Positions 41,973 to 51,852 of a stretch of 64,000 bases of DNA are shown one piece after another. Every line of letters starts with the position of its first letter. The first letter of the stretch is position 1. The notes beneath the pieces were generated by a model, which was given only the letters and a program-made list of their open reading frames with translations, had not been told where the DNA came from and searched no databases. The position numbers and the translations under genes are program-made. The DNA comes from Lunularia cruciata (Eukaryota; Streptophyta; Marchantiopsida; Lunulariales; Lunulariaceae), in contig OX419757.1 in assembly GCA_948567375.1 (NCBI GenBank), positions 27,776,001 through 27,840,000 on the forward strand, read 5' to 3'.

Positions 41973-42496
41973 TGTAATACTCCAAGGACAAGAGAAGAGA
42001 GAAAACACAAATTTCACACTCAAGCATCCAATGCCCCAAAGGAGCACCTTCTCTTTATTATATAGACAAAGAGTATCTCCTTCAAGGAAACTCCACCATA
42101 GGATTAGGCACACAAATAGGTGACATGTCAACAAGCTCCACCCTTGGATTACTTACTTGGATGGGTGACATGTTGGTCTAGGTCCTATCTGGTTGGTCAA
42201 ACAAGCTTTGACCAAAGGGAATCTTTTAAGGAGTCTTCTATAGGAATCTCAGAATCACATGGGTGAGGTACCATTGGAAAGCTCTTGACGAGACAAACCA
42301 GGAGGAGAGAAGGCTAGTCTTTCCTCCATTGGGGGGAATCAGCACATTTTCAAGGCCTAATTAATCCATTTAGGCCTCCAAAATTGCCTTCAAAGATTTC
42401 AGGCATATTTTGGTTCCTACTCTATTAATAGAAGTCCTCTTTTGGTGATACTCTTTCTGATCTGTTTAGTACATCATGTGTAACATACTTCCAGAT
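41973..42496 (-). repeat. CHR-1 5' LTR, truncated
   Basis: Plus-strand start TGTAATACTCCAAGGAC. It follows the 7423 LTR to GTGTAACATACTTCCAGAT and then switches to unrelated sequence. About 210 bp of the far end is missing. Confidence 0.85.
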
Positions 42497-42907
42497 TGAG
42501 CTCATCATTACAAACACTTTGTCAACTCACCAACCCAATTGACACATCATGAAGCTCTCTAAATAACCTATTTTTTGCTCCTTGGTATGAATTTTACTCC
42601 CTTGACTCAATTCATTATATCTCCCATAGAATTGACTCAAATCACTTGATTATAGTCTCCAAATTATAGCATGTTGGCTCCTCTCTCCAACTATGGTCCT
42701 CTCTCTCTTTGAATGCCCTCCCCAAACTTCCTTGATGGTTGAAAAACTCTTGAATTTTTCTTGGAATCCAATCTCTTGCAATTTTCTCATGTAGCCTCTT
42801 CACTTTTTGACAAGTAGACCCCACAACTTTAGGTTGAAGCTCATGAGAAAAATTGAGTCATTCTCCAAGTACAAGAGCACATAAATGTCAAGTCCAATAC
42901 TTGCTTG
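42497..42907 (-). other. Unrecognised stretch with one short minus frame
   Basis: A 60-codon minus frame at 42824-42642 is rich in charged residues (QKVKRLHEKIARDW, then RAFKEREDHSWRE). It lies just downstream (minus sense) of the leader-like fragment at 43074-42908, so it may be part of the same diverged gypsy element, but I cannot identify it. Confidence 0.3.
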
Positions 42908-43086
42908 TAAGTAACACCGAGAGGACAATAGGATCTGGGTTTTCCATCATCAACTCTTTGAATACCGCCCCAAAATGCACCACCTTCTAATCCCATAAGC
43001 CATCACAGTGTATAATTTGAAGCTTGATGAGTAAAGGATTCATGAGTGGCAGATTGGGAGCATGCTACATCTCCTAATCAATTGCT
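42908..43086 (-). pseudogene. Third, diverged copy of the chromovirus leader ORF
   Basis: The minus frame reads HAPNLPLMNPLLIKLQIIHC, then, after a stop, KVVHFGAVFKELMMENPDP and IVLSVLL. It aligns without large gaps with CHR-1 (HAPSFLFLNPFHIKI and HFGVEFMDKMMNSPNPVILP). DNA similarity is low, so this is protein-level conservation in a different element family. Confidence 0.55.
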
Positions 43087-43188
43087 CTCTTTGACGCCTA
43101 GCCTCTACGCTTTGCTACAACTCTCACTCTCAACGTCTTCCTCTTGCTCAAGACTCCTCCAACTAAAACACACTTTTCACCCAACTCT

Positions 43189-43193
<5 letters not shown>

Positions 43194-43264
<71 letters not shown>
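43194..43264. repeat. (AT)n microsatellite, about 35 units
   Basis: 71 bp of uninterrupted AT dinucleotides. Open frames reading Ile-Tyr repeats through it on both strands are artefacts. Confidence 0.98.
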
Positions 43265-43269
<5 letters not shown>

Positions 43270-43429
43270 ACCCTCAAAGAAAACAAGACCATAATCCATG
43301 TGGCCAATTGTATACATGTACATAGATTGCTCACATTGCAATAGCTCAACCATGGGATCAATCATACAACCTACTCTACCTTTATGGAGATAAACCACAT
43401 CAATTTACTTTTTCAAGGGCTATGCAAAC

Positions 43430-44745
43430 CACAACATAACGTCTACCCCCTCTAAACTTGTGCATCATCCGGTATGCACCAACTGATCAGACCACACGTT
43501 GTGGTTGTAGTCATACCACCTCCTCATCTGATTGGTTAGACTTGTCACCCTCTAGCAATAGATCTTCATCTTGTAACCAAAAGCGATCAAATGTTTTGCT
43601 AACTTCTTGTGTTTAAATTTTCTTCTTGTTGTTTGAAGAGCTTGACATGCTTGCCTGCAATTGGACCCTTCATTTTGCTCCCATCTAACTCTCATAGAGA
43701 GTAAATAGCATTATCCAACACACTAACAACCACATAAAGTCCAAACCAATGCTTTGAGAATTTCCTCATAACACTATGTTGGTTATCTAGACTACTTTTG
43801 TAGACTAGCACCTAATCTCCTTCTTGAATGTCTCTTGGCCTCAAATGGTGGCATTTGTCAAATCTGTCTTTATTCCCAAGCCGTGCTTTCTTAAGCCTCT
43901 CAATTGCTAGCTCAACATCCTTTGGCCTTTTCTCCAATTGACAAATTCTAAGTGCTAGAAGCTCCTTCCTAGATATGTGATCTTCCCAAGGCAGGACACT
44001 TCAAGTGGGTATTTGCTCCTCAATTGGCATAAATGGTTTTTATCCATGCATCAACTACATTGGCATGTAACCGGTTATTGAACTATGAGTGGTGAGATCT
44101 ACCCAGAGAGCAAATAGTAAGAGTCTTGGCCACTCTTTCACTCTCGCTTGGCATGCTTTCACAATGGGCGGATGGCCTTGCTCACTCTTGGAATTTCCCT
44201 CCAGGTTGTAAGCTATTGTCAAAGCCAATTTGACTCCACACCTCTCAAAGAAAGCCTTGGCTTCTTGGGTATTTAGCTCTCCTCAATCCGCTATAATTTT
44301 TCCTACACACCGGTATCTACAAACCACATCCTCCAACAAAAAGCTGCAAACTCCCTTGCTAGTTTTGTTCCTCAATGCTCGTCCTTCCACCAGGTTAGAC
44401 AAATCTTCTTGTGCTAAAACCAAATACCGCATCTACTATATCACAATTGGCATAATAACCAAATCCACGATCCACTTGAAATGCATTGCAAGTGGGTAGG
44501 TAGGATGCAATCCATCTCTATGTCAAATATCTGAGTATGTTTGGCAGATTTACACAAATCCACAAATTGAACTACATCTCTATACATATTACACCACCAA
44601 TACCTCTCCTTTAGTTTAAAAATGGTGACATAAATACCCTTATGTCCAACCCATAAGCTCTCATGAAATTCTCTGATTGGTAGCTTCTTGGTCTCCTCCT
44701 TACATGCAAAAACACCGGCAAAATGATTGGTGATTTCAACTATGA
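43430..44745 (-). pseudogene. Integrase fragment of another Ty3/gypsy lineage
   Basis: Minus strand, highest coordinates first: REFHESLWVGHKGIYVTIFK and RYWWCNMYRDVVQFVDLC (zinc-binding region), then core remnants (GNSKSEQGHPPIVKACQAR), LVDLTTHSSITGY, IEEQIP, LAIERLKKARLGNKDRFDKC, RPRDIQEGD and HSVMRKFSKHWFGLYVV, ending in HVKLFKQQ. A polypurine tract (GAGGGGGTAGA on the minus strand) follows near 43440. The wording differs from both CHR and TAT. Stops are scattered. RT and gag of this element are absent. Confidence 0.75.
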
Positions 44746-44759
44746 ACCATCAAAAGTAT

Positions 44760-45063
44760 TGATTCATTCTTGAAATCTAGTTCTAAGCTATTCCAATGGA
44801 ACATTGTCCCTTGTAAGGGTTAATATTGCATTCTTCATTTACAATAACAATCTAGCTTCATTGTTGTCATTCTTGGCATGAGTGACTCTCCAGGTACTTT
44901 GCTGTAGATAGTGGATTTGAGATGACTCTCCTTCTTGCATTGCCTAATCATTCCTTAAGGTACATACTTGACTTCCCAATGCTTCCATGATCATCTTGAT
45001 CTCCCAAAACTCATTCAACATCCCTTGTATTCCTTGCATCAAATCTTGCAACAGCGGATCCAT
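44760..45063 (-). pseudogene. CHR-2 gag start
   Basis: MDPLLQDLMQGIQGMLNE, then IKMIMEALGSQV, collinear with 41380 in CHR-1. Stops follow. The frame is lost near 44760 (FIVEITNHFAGVFACKEET). Confidence 0.7.
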
Positions 45064-45129
45064 GATTCCTACACATAGCAACTGCTCAATCTCAACTTCC
45101 TACTCTAATAGAGTTTTGATATGATCACT

Positions 45130-45540
45130 TGAAAGGAGCACGGACTGTTGGGATTACCATTTGGACTTCAGAGGCTATCACTCATAGATAATATTCCTCA
45201 CAAAAATTGCGGACTATGAAATCTCTAAACATTACTTTTGGTCTAACCACATAACAGATTTCTACTTGAGTGTTCAAAGGGAGAAGATTTGGCACATTTA
45301 GATCCATCATAATAGAATGTATACAGTCAAATCTCACTCTCTATGGTAGATCACCATAGGTAAACTCACTAGGTTTGGAGAATTCATCACTATATCTATG
45401 GACTCTACTCTTAAATGGAAGACAAGAGACACTCTTACTTGCTCACATTGGATGTACTTAATCTTGATGTGGAACAGATTCAAAAATAGAAAACAAAGTG
45501 CATGATATTGTTCTTCTAGAGCCTCCATCCCATTCTCTCT
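45130..45540 (-). pseudogene. CHR-2 leader ORF
   Basis: MEALEEQYHALCFLFLNLFH, then QVRVSLVFHLRVESIDIVMN, SPNLVSLPMVIYHRE, a stop, then VEICYVVRPKVMFRDFIVRN and CEEYYL in a shifted frame. It keeps codon 27 (CAA, Gln) where CHR-1 has TAG. Differences from CHR-1 are mostly conservative (Y/F, I/V). Confidence 0.6.
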
Positions 45541-45670
45541 CTAACAAAAGACTCCTAATTTATTGATTGTTTTATAATTTCTCTCCTTAAAAGCACTCAG
45601 TATCAGTAGCACATGTTCTTCCAAGAGTTGTGATCCACTTTCTGGATTGAAACACTTGCTTTGATACCAT

Positions 45671-46191
45671 TATAACCTTCCAAGGATAAGAAACCTTAAG
45701 AGAAACACAAGAGAAAATACAAAGCTTTGCATTCAATCTCCAATTCACATGGGTGAGTTACCATTAGAAAGCTCTTGATGAGACAAGCATGGAGGAAGGG
45801 AAAGGCCAGCCTTTCTTCAATTTTTGGAGCAAAGAAAATGCAACACATTTTTGAGGCCTAATTCATCCTTTTAGGCCTCCAAAATTATCTCTAAAGTTTC
45901 TAGGCTATTTTCAACTCCTACCCTATTAGTAAAATTCTTCTTTTGGTGACACCTCTATTTGATCTACCTGGCCCATCATACATAACATCCTTCCAGATAT
46001 TACCAAGCCAATTTTCACCTATGGATAATATGTCTAGCTTTTGGTATTATAAGTTCATGTTGATTTTGTCTCCTACCCTATTACTAAAAGTACTCTTTTG
46101 GTGACACCTCTATCTGATCTACCTAGCCCATCATACATGTTACCAAGCCAATTTTCACTTCTAGATGATATGTCTAGTTCTTGGTATTATA
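45671..46191 (-). repeat. CHR-2 5' LTR (shortened)
   Basis: Plus-strand TATAACCTTCCAAGG to CTTGGTATTATA. It contains the CHR LTR phrases GAGGCCTAATTCATCC and TTAGGCCTCCAAAATT. One part near 46060-46140 is a repeat of the preceding segment (GATCTACCTGGCCCATCATAC versus GATCTACCTAGCCCATCATAC). Confidence 0.8.
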
Positions 46192-46700
46192 GCTATCCAT
46201 GATGCCATCAGTGATATAGCATTTGCTATGGCATGCAAGAGTGGATACTTTGCTTGGAGAGAGCATTCATATTCTTTGTAGATGACACATGTCAAAGCAT
46301 ACTTATACTTGGTCCAAGATGATCAAGTGGTAATGGTGGATGTTATGGTTATAGACCCTATGTGTGATATAGTTATAGAGGGAATGATTACTCATCCTCT
46401 TAGATGGGTGGCAAGAAAAGTAGCAACAAGTGAGGTCTCCAACTATAGGGTATGCAGCAAGATCAATTCTGTTGTTCCTCTGGCCTTGGACTTATATGGA
46501 GCAATAGACATGGCGTTCGATACATTTGTTAGGGAGTGTGTGAGAGCTAATCATATTAGACGCACACTCTCACTCTCATATTTGTAGCATATTTTAGACA
46601 ACATGTGTCCATTTCTCTACAAAGAGTATTGGTTGGTGCGATCCATAGGAGAGCAATCACTCTACGTGATGTTTCTTCATATACTCCAGTATTTTGTAAA
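46192..46700 (+). pseudogene. Possible retroelement C-terminal domain relic
   Basis: Starting exactly at the CHR-2 LTR border, one frame with a single stop runs to 46587: HDAISDIAFAMACKSGYFAW, then VVMVDVMVIDPMCDIVIEGM, KINSVVPLALDLYGAIDMAF and DTFVRECVRANH. After a frameshift it continues YFRQHVSISLQRVLVGAIHR. The H-D-x-x-x-D start, the V-D-V-x-x-x-D-P block and the final V-S-I-x-L-Q-R resemble a domain found after reverse transcriptases of some non-LTR elements (possibly nuclease-like). This is from memory of the pattern and unverified. Confidence 0.4.
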
Positions 46701-47198
46701 CCTTACAACTTGCATAGCTTGGATTTATTGGGTACAATAGGGTCTTTTATCTCTCCCTTGTACTGTTTGATGGGGTTGATTGGAATCCTTTCTTTCTTGT
46801 GTTCTATGTGGTTGCCTGCTCTAAAGTCTAAAAGTAAATTATTTTTGTTGAATTCCAATCAGGCAAAAATTTGGTATGGCATTCTTTGTTAAGCTTGAAA
46901 ATCTAATTTCTTTTGGTTGGATTCCAATCTTGCCGTAGCTTTGGCTGGAAAGTTCTGTTCATTTTGAGAATGTAATTTTGAGCTAAATTCCAACCAAACC
47001 TCCATTTATTACTATGTTTGAAAAGTATAGTTCAACCCGCCATTGTACCTAGATTATGGATGATCTATTTCCCTGAACAAATCATTCCCCTTGATGTCTA
47101 GAGAATGATGATAAGATTGTAAATAAGTCATCATTCTCTAAACATTCAAGTGACCGTTTATTGAGAAGTTCTCAATCACAAAAAAGTACAATCCTTTT
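46701..47198. other. No gene seen
   Basis: AT-rich sequence with short frames only. A phrase with AATTCCAATCAGGCAAAAATTTGG is partly repeated around 46850-46990 (TTGGATTCCAATC, AAATTCCAACCA). Confidence 0.4.
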
Positions 47199-47438
47199 CC
47201 CCATTACCAAAGATTATCCAAAGCATACATGTAAACTCTTTTCACATGATATTTAGACACAAAAATCTGCCATTATTGAAATGCCCAATTGAAGTTAAAG
47301 GATCTTCTTTTATAAACATGGTCTGTAAAAACAGATCCTTCAACTTCAATTGGGTGTTTCAATAATGGCACTTTCTGTGTCTAAATATCTAGTGAAAAGA
47401 GTTTACATGTATGCTTTGGATATTTTACAAGTAATGGG
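47199..47438. repeat. 240-bp foldback (inverted repeat, MITE-like)
   Basis: The left arm 47199-47305 (CCCATTACC ... CCAAAGCATACATGTAAACT ... GGATCT) pairs with the right arm 47333-47438 (AGATCC ... AGTTTACATGTATGCTTTGG ... GTAATGGG). Arms are about 106 bp and largely complementary, with a 27-bp loop that is itself partly self-complementary. It could be a foldback MITE or the source of a long hairpin RNA. I see no clear target duplication. Confidence 0.8.
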
Positions 47439-47979
47439 CGGTGGAACTTGAAACCTCCATTGCAAATTAGGGGTTTCAAATTCCAAAATTTTGAAGTTAT
47501 ATAGGTACAACTTCAAAATCCATAAAATATAATACAAGTGGTCATAAAAGTTAGTGTGCCCAATAATGAATGATTTTGTATAGATTTGTATAGATACCAA
47601 AAAGTAGGTTGATGGAAGTAGTGGTTTCAATTTTATATGTTTTGGCTAGTTTATTCTAAAGATGCAAGACTTAATTATATAACTACTATAAGGGACTTAA
47701 TAACCAACGCACTTTGGAATTAATTCTTACCACCCATGTTACACTAACTACCCATATTAAGCCATATATAAGTGAGAGAATGATTGTAATGGAAAACCAC
47801 ATAATGAATCCTATTTGAGAATCCTCCTGCATCCTTCTACCAATTTGAAAGAATAGTCTTGTCTCCTTGGGCTCACATTTCATCATGCACTTCAAGCAGG
47901 TTGGAAGGAATTGACATATCAAGCGGGATAAAATAGTTCCTTGTAGTACACAATTCAAAAATGTGTTATTCTTCTTTAG
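47439..47979. other. No gene seen
   Basis: AT-rich, short frames only, no repeat that I recognise. Confidence 0.4.
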
Positions 47980-48190
47980 AGGTGTTAGAATTGGTGAGTA
48001 AACATAGCCCCTATTCATCCCAACATATGACATGATAGAAAAATGGAAGTCACGCGCAAAGGTATTAGAATTGGTGAGTAAACAAACTATATGTAGCTTA
48101 ACATGATAGAAAAATGGAAGTCATGCGTGAAGGTATTAGAATTGGTGAGTAAACACACTACATGTAGCTTGACCATCTTGACATAATATA
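47980..48190. repeat. Tandem repeat, about 71-79 bp, 2.7 copies
   Basis: GTTAGAATTGGTGAGTAAAC or GTATTAGAATTGGTGAGTAA occurs at about 47980, 48059 and 48130. Each is followed by a TAGCTT or CCAACA stretch and CATGATAGAAAAATGGAAGT. The last copy is partial. Confidence 0.75.
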
Positions 48191-48254
48191 GCAATAGAGA
48201 TTGTCCAGACAAATTGAAATCAAAATCTAGATTTTCTTCTTATACTTTGGAGAC

Positions 48255-49640
48255 ATGGATGAATCTCCTTTTCACTCTGCTTCACAATTTAAATTTGCTC
48301 CCATCCCTCATTTCCTTGCTTCATTCCAAGAATTACTTGAGAAGATGGTTGTTTTTGTCCCATTTTTGTGTTTGATTGCAACAAGCAAAGGATCAAAGGG
48401 TGTTTCTATGCAAGCACATGGCAAGGGTGGGTCTGGAGTTACAGTCCACCCACAAAGTAGCAGTTTGGGTAAAACAATGAAGGACAAAGAGACCAATTTA
48501 GGATGGCCTATCACCATTACTTGCAAATACATGATTATTTGGAGGATCCGGAGCACTTTAGTCAAACCTATGGAGGAATAGTAAAAAACCAGTCCAAAAA
48601 AGCATGGCATTCAACTACATGGCCACTTACTTGGTTTGGCAAGGGCAAAGATTTCCACTCTCTATGAATGATAATAAGCTTTACAAAGAATGTGCAAGAT
48701 ACATGAAAATATACAAAGATACTTGAGAATGGAAAAACAATTGCACTTGGGAGGGTCTCACAGACAAGGACTTGAAGTGAGGATGGAGAAAAATAAAGGA
48801 TAAACGCAATCATCTTTGTCTATGTTTTCAAAGAATGGATTTAATGTTGGGATGCATAGCCAATATTTCTTCCCTTGCATTGGTTAGTTTGGTTCATGGA
48901 TGGAACATGCCTTGTTGTCACACCACCAAAGAAGTCCAATGACAAAATAGGAGAAAATCCTCTGGAAAAATCTATTCCTATTAGGATCCTGAGCATCCAA
49001 GGGCACTTGGAGTGCATGTGTACATTTGGAAATTGTGAATGTCGGCCATTGGGAGTTCTAGACGAGGATAATAGTCCTTGTTTGATGAGAGATAAAGCCA
49101 AGCAACACTCCAATACTTCACAAGCAAAAGGGAATCACTCAAGAAGGAATGGAGTACCAAGAGTGACAAGAGAAGAGGAGAATCAAAGATAGGAAGAGAG
49201 TCAAGAATTCCATATGGAGGAGCCAACTTGAGATACATCCAAGGAGAAAGAGGAGCAAGATAATTCAGAAGAAACATCCAACAAGAAAGAAGTGGATTCT
49301 AGAAAGAAGAGAAAGAATTTGAAAACTTCCAAGATGGTCTTGGTACTCACACTTAGTCTGGCTTCATTGTCGCAAGATCTAGCATCTCACACCAAATTGA
49401 GAATTTGATCAATAGAACCTAAGGAGAGATTTAAAATAGCATAGTTTGGAGCTTTGCAAGTAGTAGTTCTTGAGAAATACAAGAGAAAAGTAGAGTTGGA
49501 GAAGATCTTTAAGGCAAAGAAAATTAGATCCAATGCAAAAGAGTTCCAAATCAAGAAGAGTGAAGCCAAATCAAATTTCTTTTATGCCATGACACTAGAA
49601 CTAACTTGTGTAGGAAAATCTCAAGAGGAGATTTAAATGT
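48255..49640 (+). pseudogene. Unrecognised decayed coding region
   Basis: Several long plus frames follow each other with few stops. 48255-48581 is 108 codons and includes KGVSMQAHGKGGSGVTVHPQ. From 48604 a frame with two TGA stops includes MAFNYMATYLVWQGQRFPLS and HLCLCFQRMDLMLGCIANIS, then GWNMPCC. 48875-49192 includes ILSIQGHLECMCTFGNCECR. A Lys/Glu-rich tail runs to 49640 (YKRKVELEKIFKAKKIRSNA). Density of coding potential suggests a broken gene or mobile-element ORF of about 400 codons. I do not recognise the family. Confidence 0.35.
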
Positions 49641-51030
49641 ATTATTACCACATTATCCAATATAGATTCAAACAATTATGATAGCTCTAGTACCAATTAC
49701 ACTATGGACCCCAAATTCCTTAGACCCAATTATAATCCAAATTCAATTCCTTGTGGTAGTTGGAACAAGAGTGAAGAATAATCAAGAGATGGAAATTATA
49801 GGTAAGGACTATGGTCCATTCACCTTGTGTTGTTGGAACAAGAGTGACGTAGGCAAGAGTGTGAGAGTTTAGAGCTCTAGTATGCCTAATGTAAATTATT
49901 TCAATGTTTCCATGTGAATCATCAAGCATTTCTCTTGTTGAAAAATTCACATATTTCTATATGCATAACCAAATAATTTGATTATGATAAGAGAACTACA
50001 TAAGAAGAGAAGAATATGAGAACTTCAAAGCTACCAAACTACAAACTACCAAAGGCACACTCCTCTCATCTAACACTCATGTTTGACAAATGTTTAAATC
50101 TTGTTATTTATAACACAAAGCATCCAAATTTTGGGAGTGCCATTATCTCTATCTGAATATTTGGTCTGATGGTAGGTGACAAAGCTCCCACCTACCGGCA
50201 AGAGTTCCAAACACTTTTTTTGGTTCAACCCATAGAAACCACCATGAGTTTGCACGGACTACGTGATCCACATTCCAAACATGTACATGTGAGTATACTC
50301 TACACTATACTCCACACTCTCTATCATCAAGTTGATTAGGACAATATAAAGCTCTACACATGTTCACATAAACAATGTCCATCAATATTGGAAGTTTGAA
50401 AGAGAAATATATTGAAGTATTTACAAGAGGAAATTTTGTACAAAATATCAAGGCACTAAAGGATAGGCTTAAGGTCTAGTGTGCATATCTCTCTTGGGCA
50501 TCATGTTACATCCAATATAAGGCATATCTAATTAAAAAAGGTCTATATTACCACAACCATCTCTTCTCCCGAGCCTGCATTAGAGGCTCACTAGATGCTC
50601 TCCTAAAGCTCATAAGGGTCACAACTATATAATCCCTCAATCTACCACTTTTCCACTCCACCTCTAGGAATCTAATGGCTAGAGCCATGGAAGCTCTAAA
50701 TCTATCTAGAGGTGAGACAAGGAGCTGAAATAATAAAGTGTATGAAGTACTAAGGATACCCATTGGTTAAAAAGGTAGAGGATGTATAGCTCCATGAGGA
50801 TGGTTCCTACAATAAGGAAGAGCCTCTCCATCCACATATAATATATCTTGGCTAGATAACCTAATGAGATAAAAGTACTATATGGTCTACCCATAATAAA
50901 CCTCTAAACTCATCAAAATATCCATCTATCTCAATGAGGCATGCCATCAAACATGAACTAGTGTGAATTCCTACCAAAAGGTGGGAGCTTGGTCACCTAT
51001 TAGTAGGAGTTTACACTAGTTCACATTTAG
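49641..51030. other. No recognised gene; contains a distant inverted repeat
   Basis: Only short frames without motifs. TAGGTGACAAAGCTCCCACC at 50171-50190 is the inverted near-copy of GGTGGGAGCTTGGTCACCTA at 50980-50999. Around the right copy a second small hairpin pairs TGAACTAGTGTGAATTCCTA (from 50954) with TAGGAGTTTACACTAGTTCA (to about 51024). It may be a non-autonomous DNA element of about 830 bp. Confidence 0.4.
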
Positions 51031-51171
51031 ATAGAATGTAATAGGGTCTTCACATTGTGCTTTGGACCACTAGTCCATAAGATCTACATGTGGATAGTGG
51101 GTACAATGGACGCATTTTTTGAAAATGCATTCAACTTCATATTCCTTTATGCTATCAATGAGTGTTTGGAG

Positions 51172-51852
51172 TATGAGCTGGCCTATCTCTAATGTAGGAT
51201 GAACCTCTGATGGCTATTATGGTAGCACACCATGGACTAAGTAGGCAAAGAATCCCAACTCCATCATATTCCTCCAAGGCTAACACTCCAAGACTCAAAC
51301 CATTGCTCACTAGAGAACTCAATGGGAGAGATAGTTGCAAATGAAAGGATGATGACTATCTCCTCACCCTTAGTTATATACTTGTGAAATAGTTATGCAC
51401 CAAAGTTACTAATTACCAAAGTATCTCAAGTTACTAAGTTAAAAGTCAAATAAAGTCTAAAGTCTAAAGTCATACTCATGGGAATATTTCCCTAAGCATG
51501 TGGTCTTATCTTGACCCAACCACTAAGTCAAGGATTCATTCACATGAGCAATCTTTGGACTACAGAAGAATCCAAAACAAAAGGCTTGTGGGTCCAAGAG
51601 TTTTCAAGTCTTTCCTCAAAACCAAACACGTAAGAATAATACCAAGTCAATACACTAGAATCTAAAATAGAGGTGCTCATCTTTTCTACTTCCTCTAAAG
51701 TAAGGTCCTCTCTATTTTATTTATGACTAACTTTAGCTAATCATTACTAATGTAGAACTATCCTTTATCTCTATATAAATAATATATCTCAAGTATTTAT
51801 AATACTTATCCAAATACCATAATAATACATGGATATACAAATGTGTGTTACA
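51172..51852 (-). mobile_element. TAT-family solo LTR inside CHR-3
   Basis: 681 bp, plus-strand TATGAGCTGGCCTATCTC to GTGTGTTACA, matching TAT LTRs along the full length with no internal TAT sequence. Chromodomain-region CHR sequence (GAGTGTTTGGA before, CAAGGTC after) is split by it. The flanking 5-mers GGAGT and AGACA are at best a mutated duplication. Confidence 0.85.

Larger units (their letters stand above)
7423..42496 (-). mobile_element. CHR-1: chromovirus split into four blocks by nested elements
   Basis: Four minus-strand blocks join into one Ty3/gypsy chromovirus: 42496-40927 (5' LTR, primer site, leader ORF, gag start), 26807-24389 (rest of gag, protease, RT, start of RNase H), 17000-16150 (RNase H, integrase zinc region and core) and 8954-7423 (integrase end, chromodomain, 3' LTR). 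Each break falls inside a domain that resumes in the next block. The three gaps are exactly the TAT-A, TAT-B and TAT-C insertions. Own length is about 6.4 kb. The right LTR is truncated near 42496. All frames contain stops, so the element is dead. Confidence 0.88.
44746..46191 (-). mobile_element. CHR-2: 5' end of a chromovirus (LTR, leader, gag start)
   Basis: From right to left: LTR 46191-45671, primer site 45669-45660, leader ORF about 45540-45130, gag ATG at 45063. It breaks off near 44746 at the integrase fragment. It is collinear with the 5' part of CHR-1. The LTR lacks about 200 bp relative to the 735-bp form and ends GGTATTATA. Confidence 0.8.

Noticed and set aside
43046-43398. Open frames of Ile-Tyr repeats on both strands
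   Set aside because: They are translations of the (AT)n microsatellite at 43194-43264 and have no coding character.
49678-49950. Short overlapping frames on both strands
   Set aside because: No motif; frames end within 80 codons; not supported as genes.
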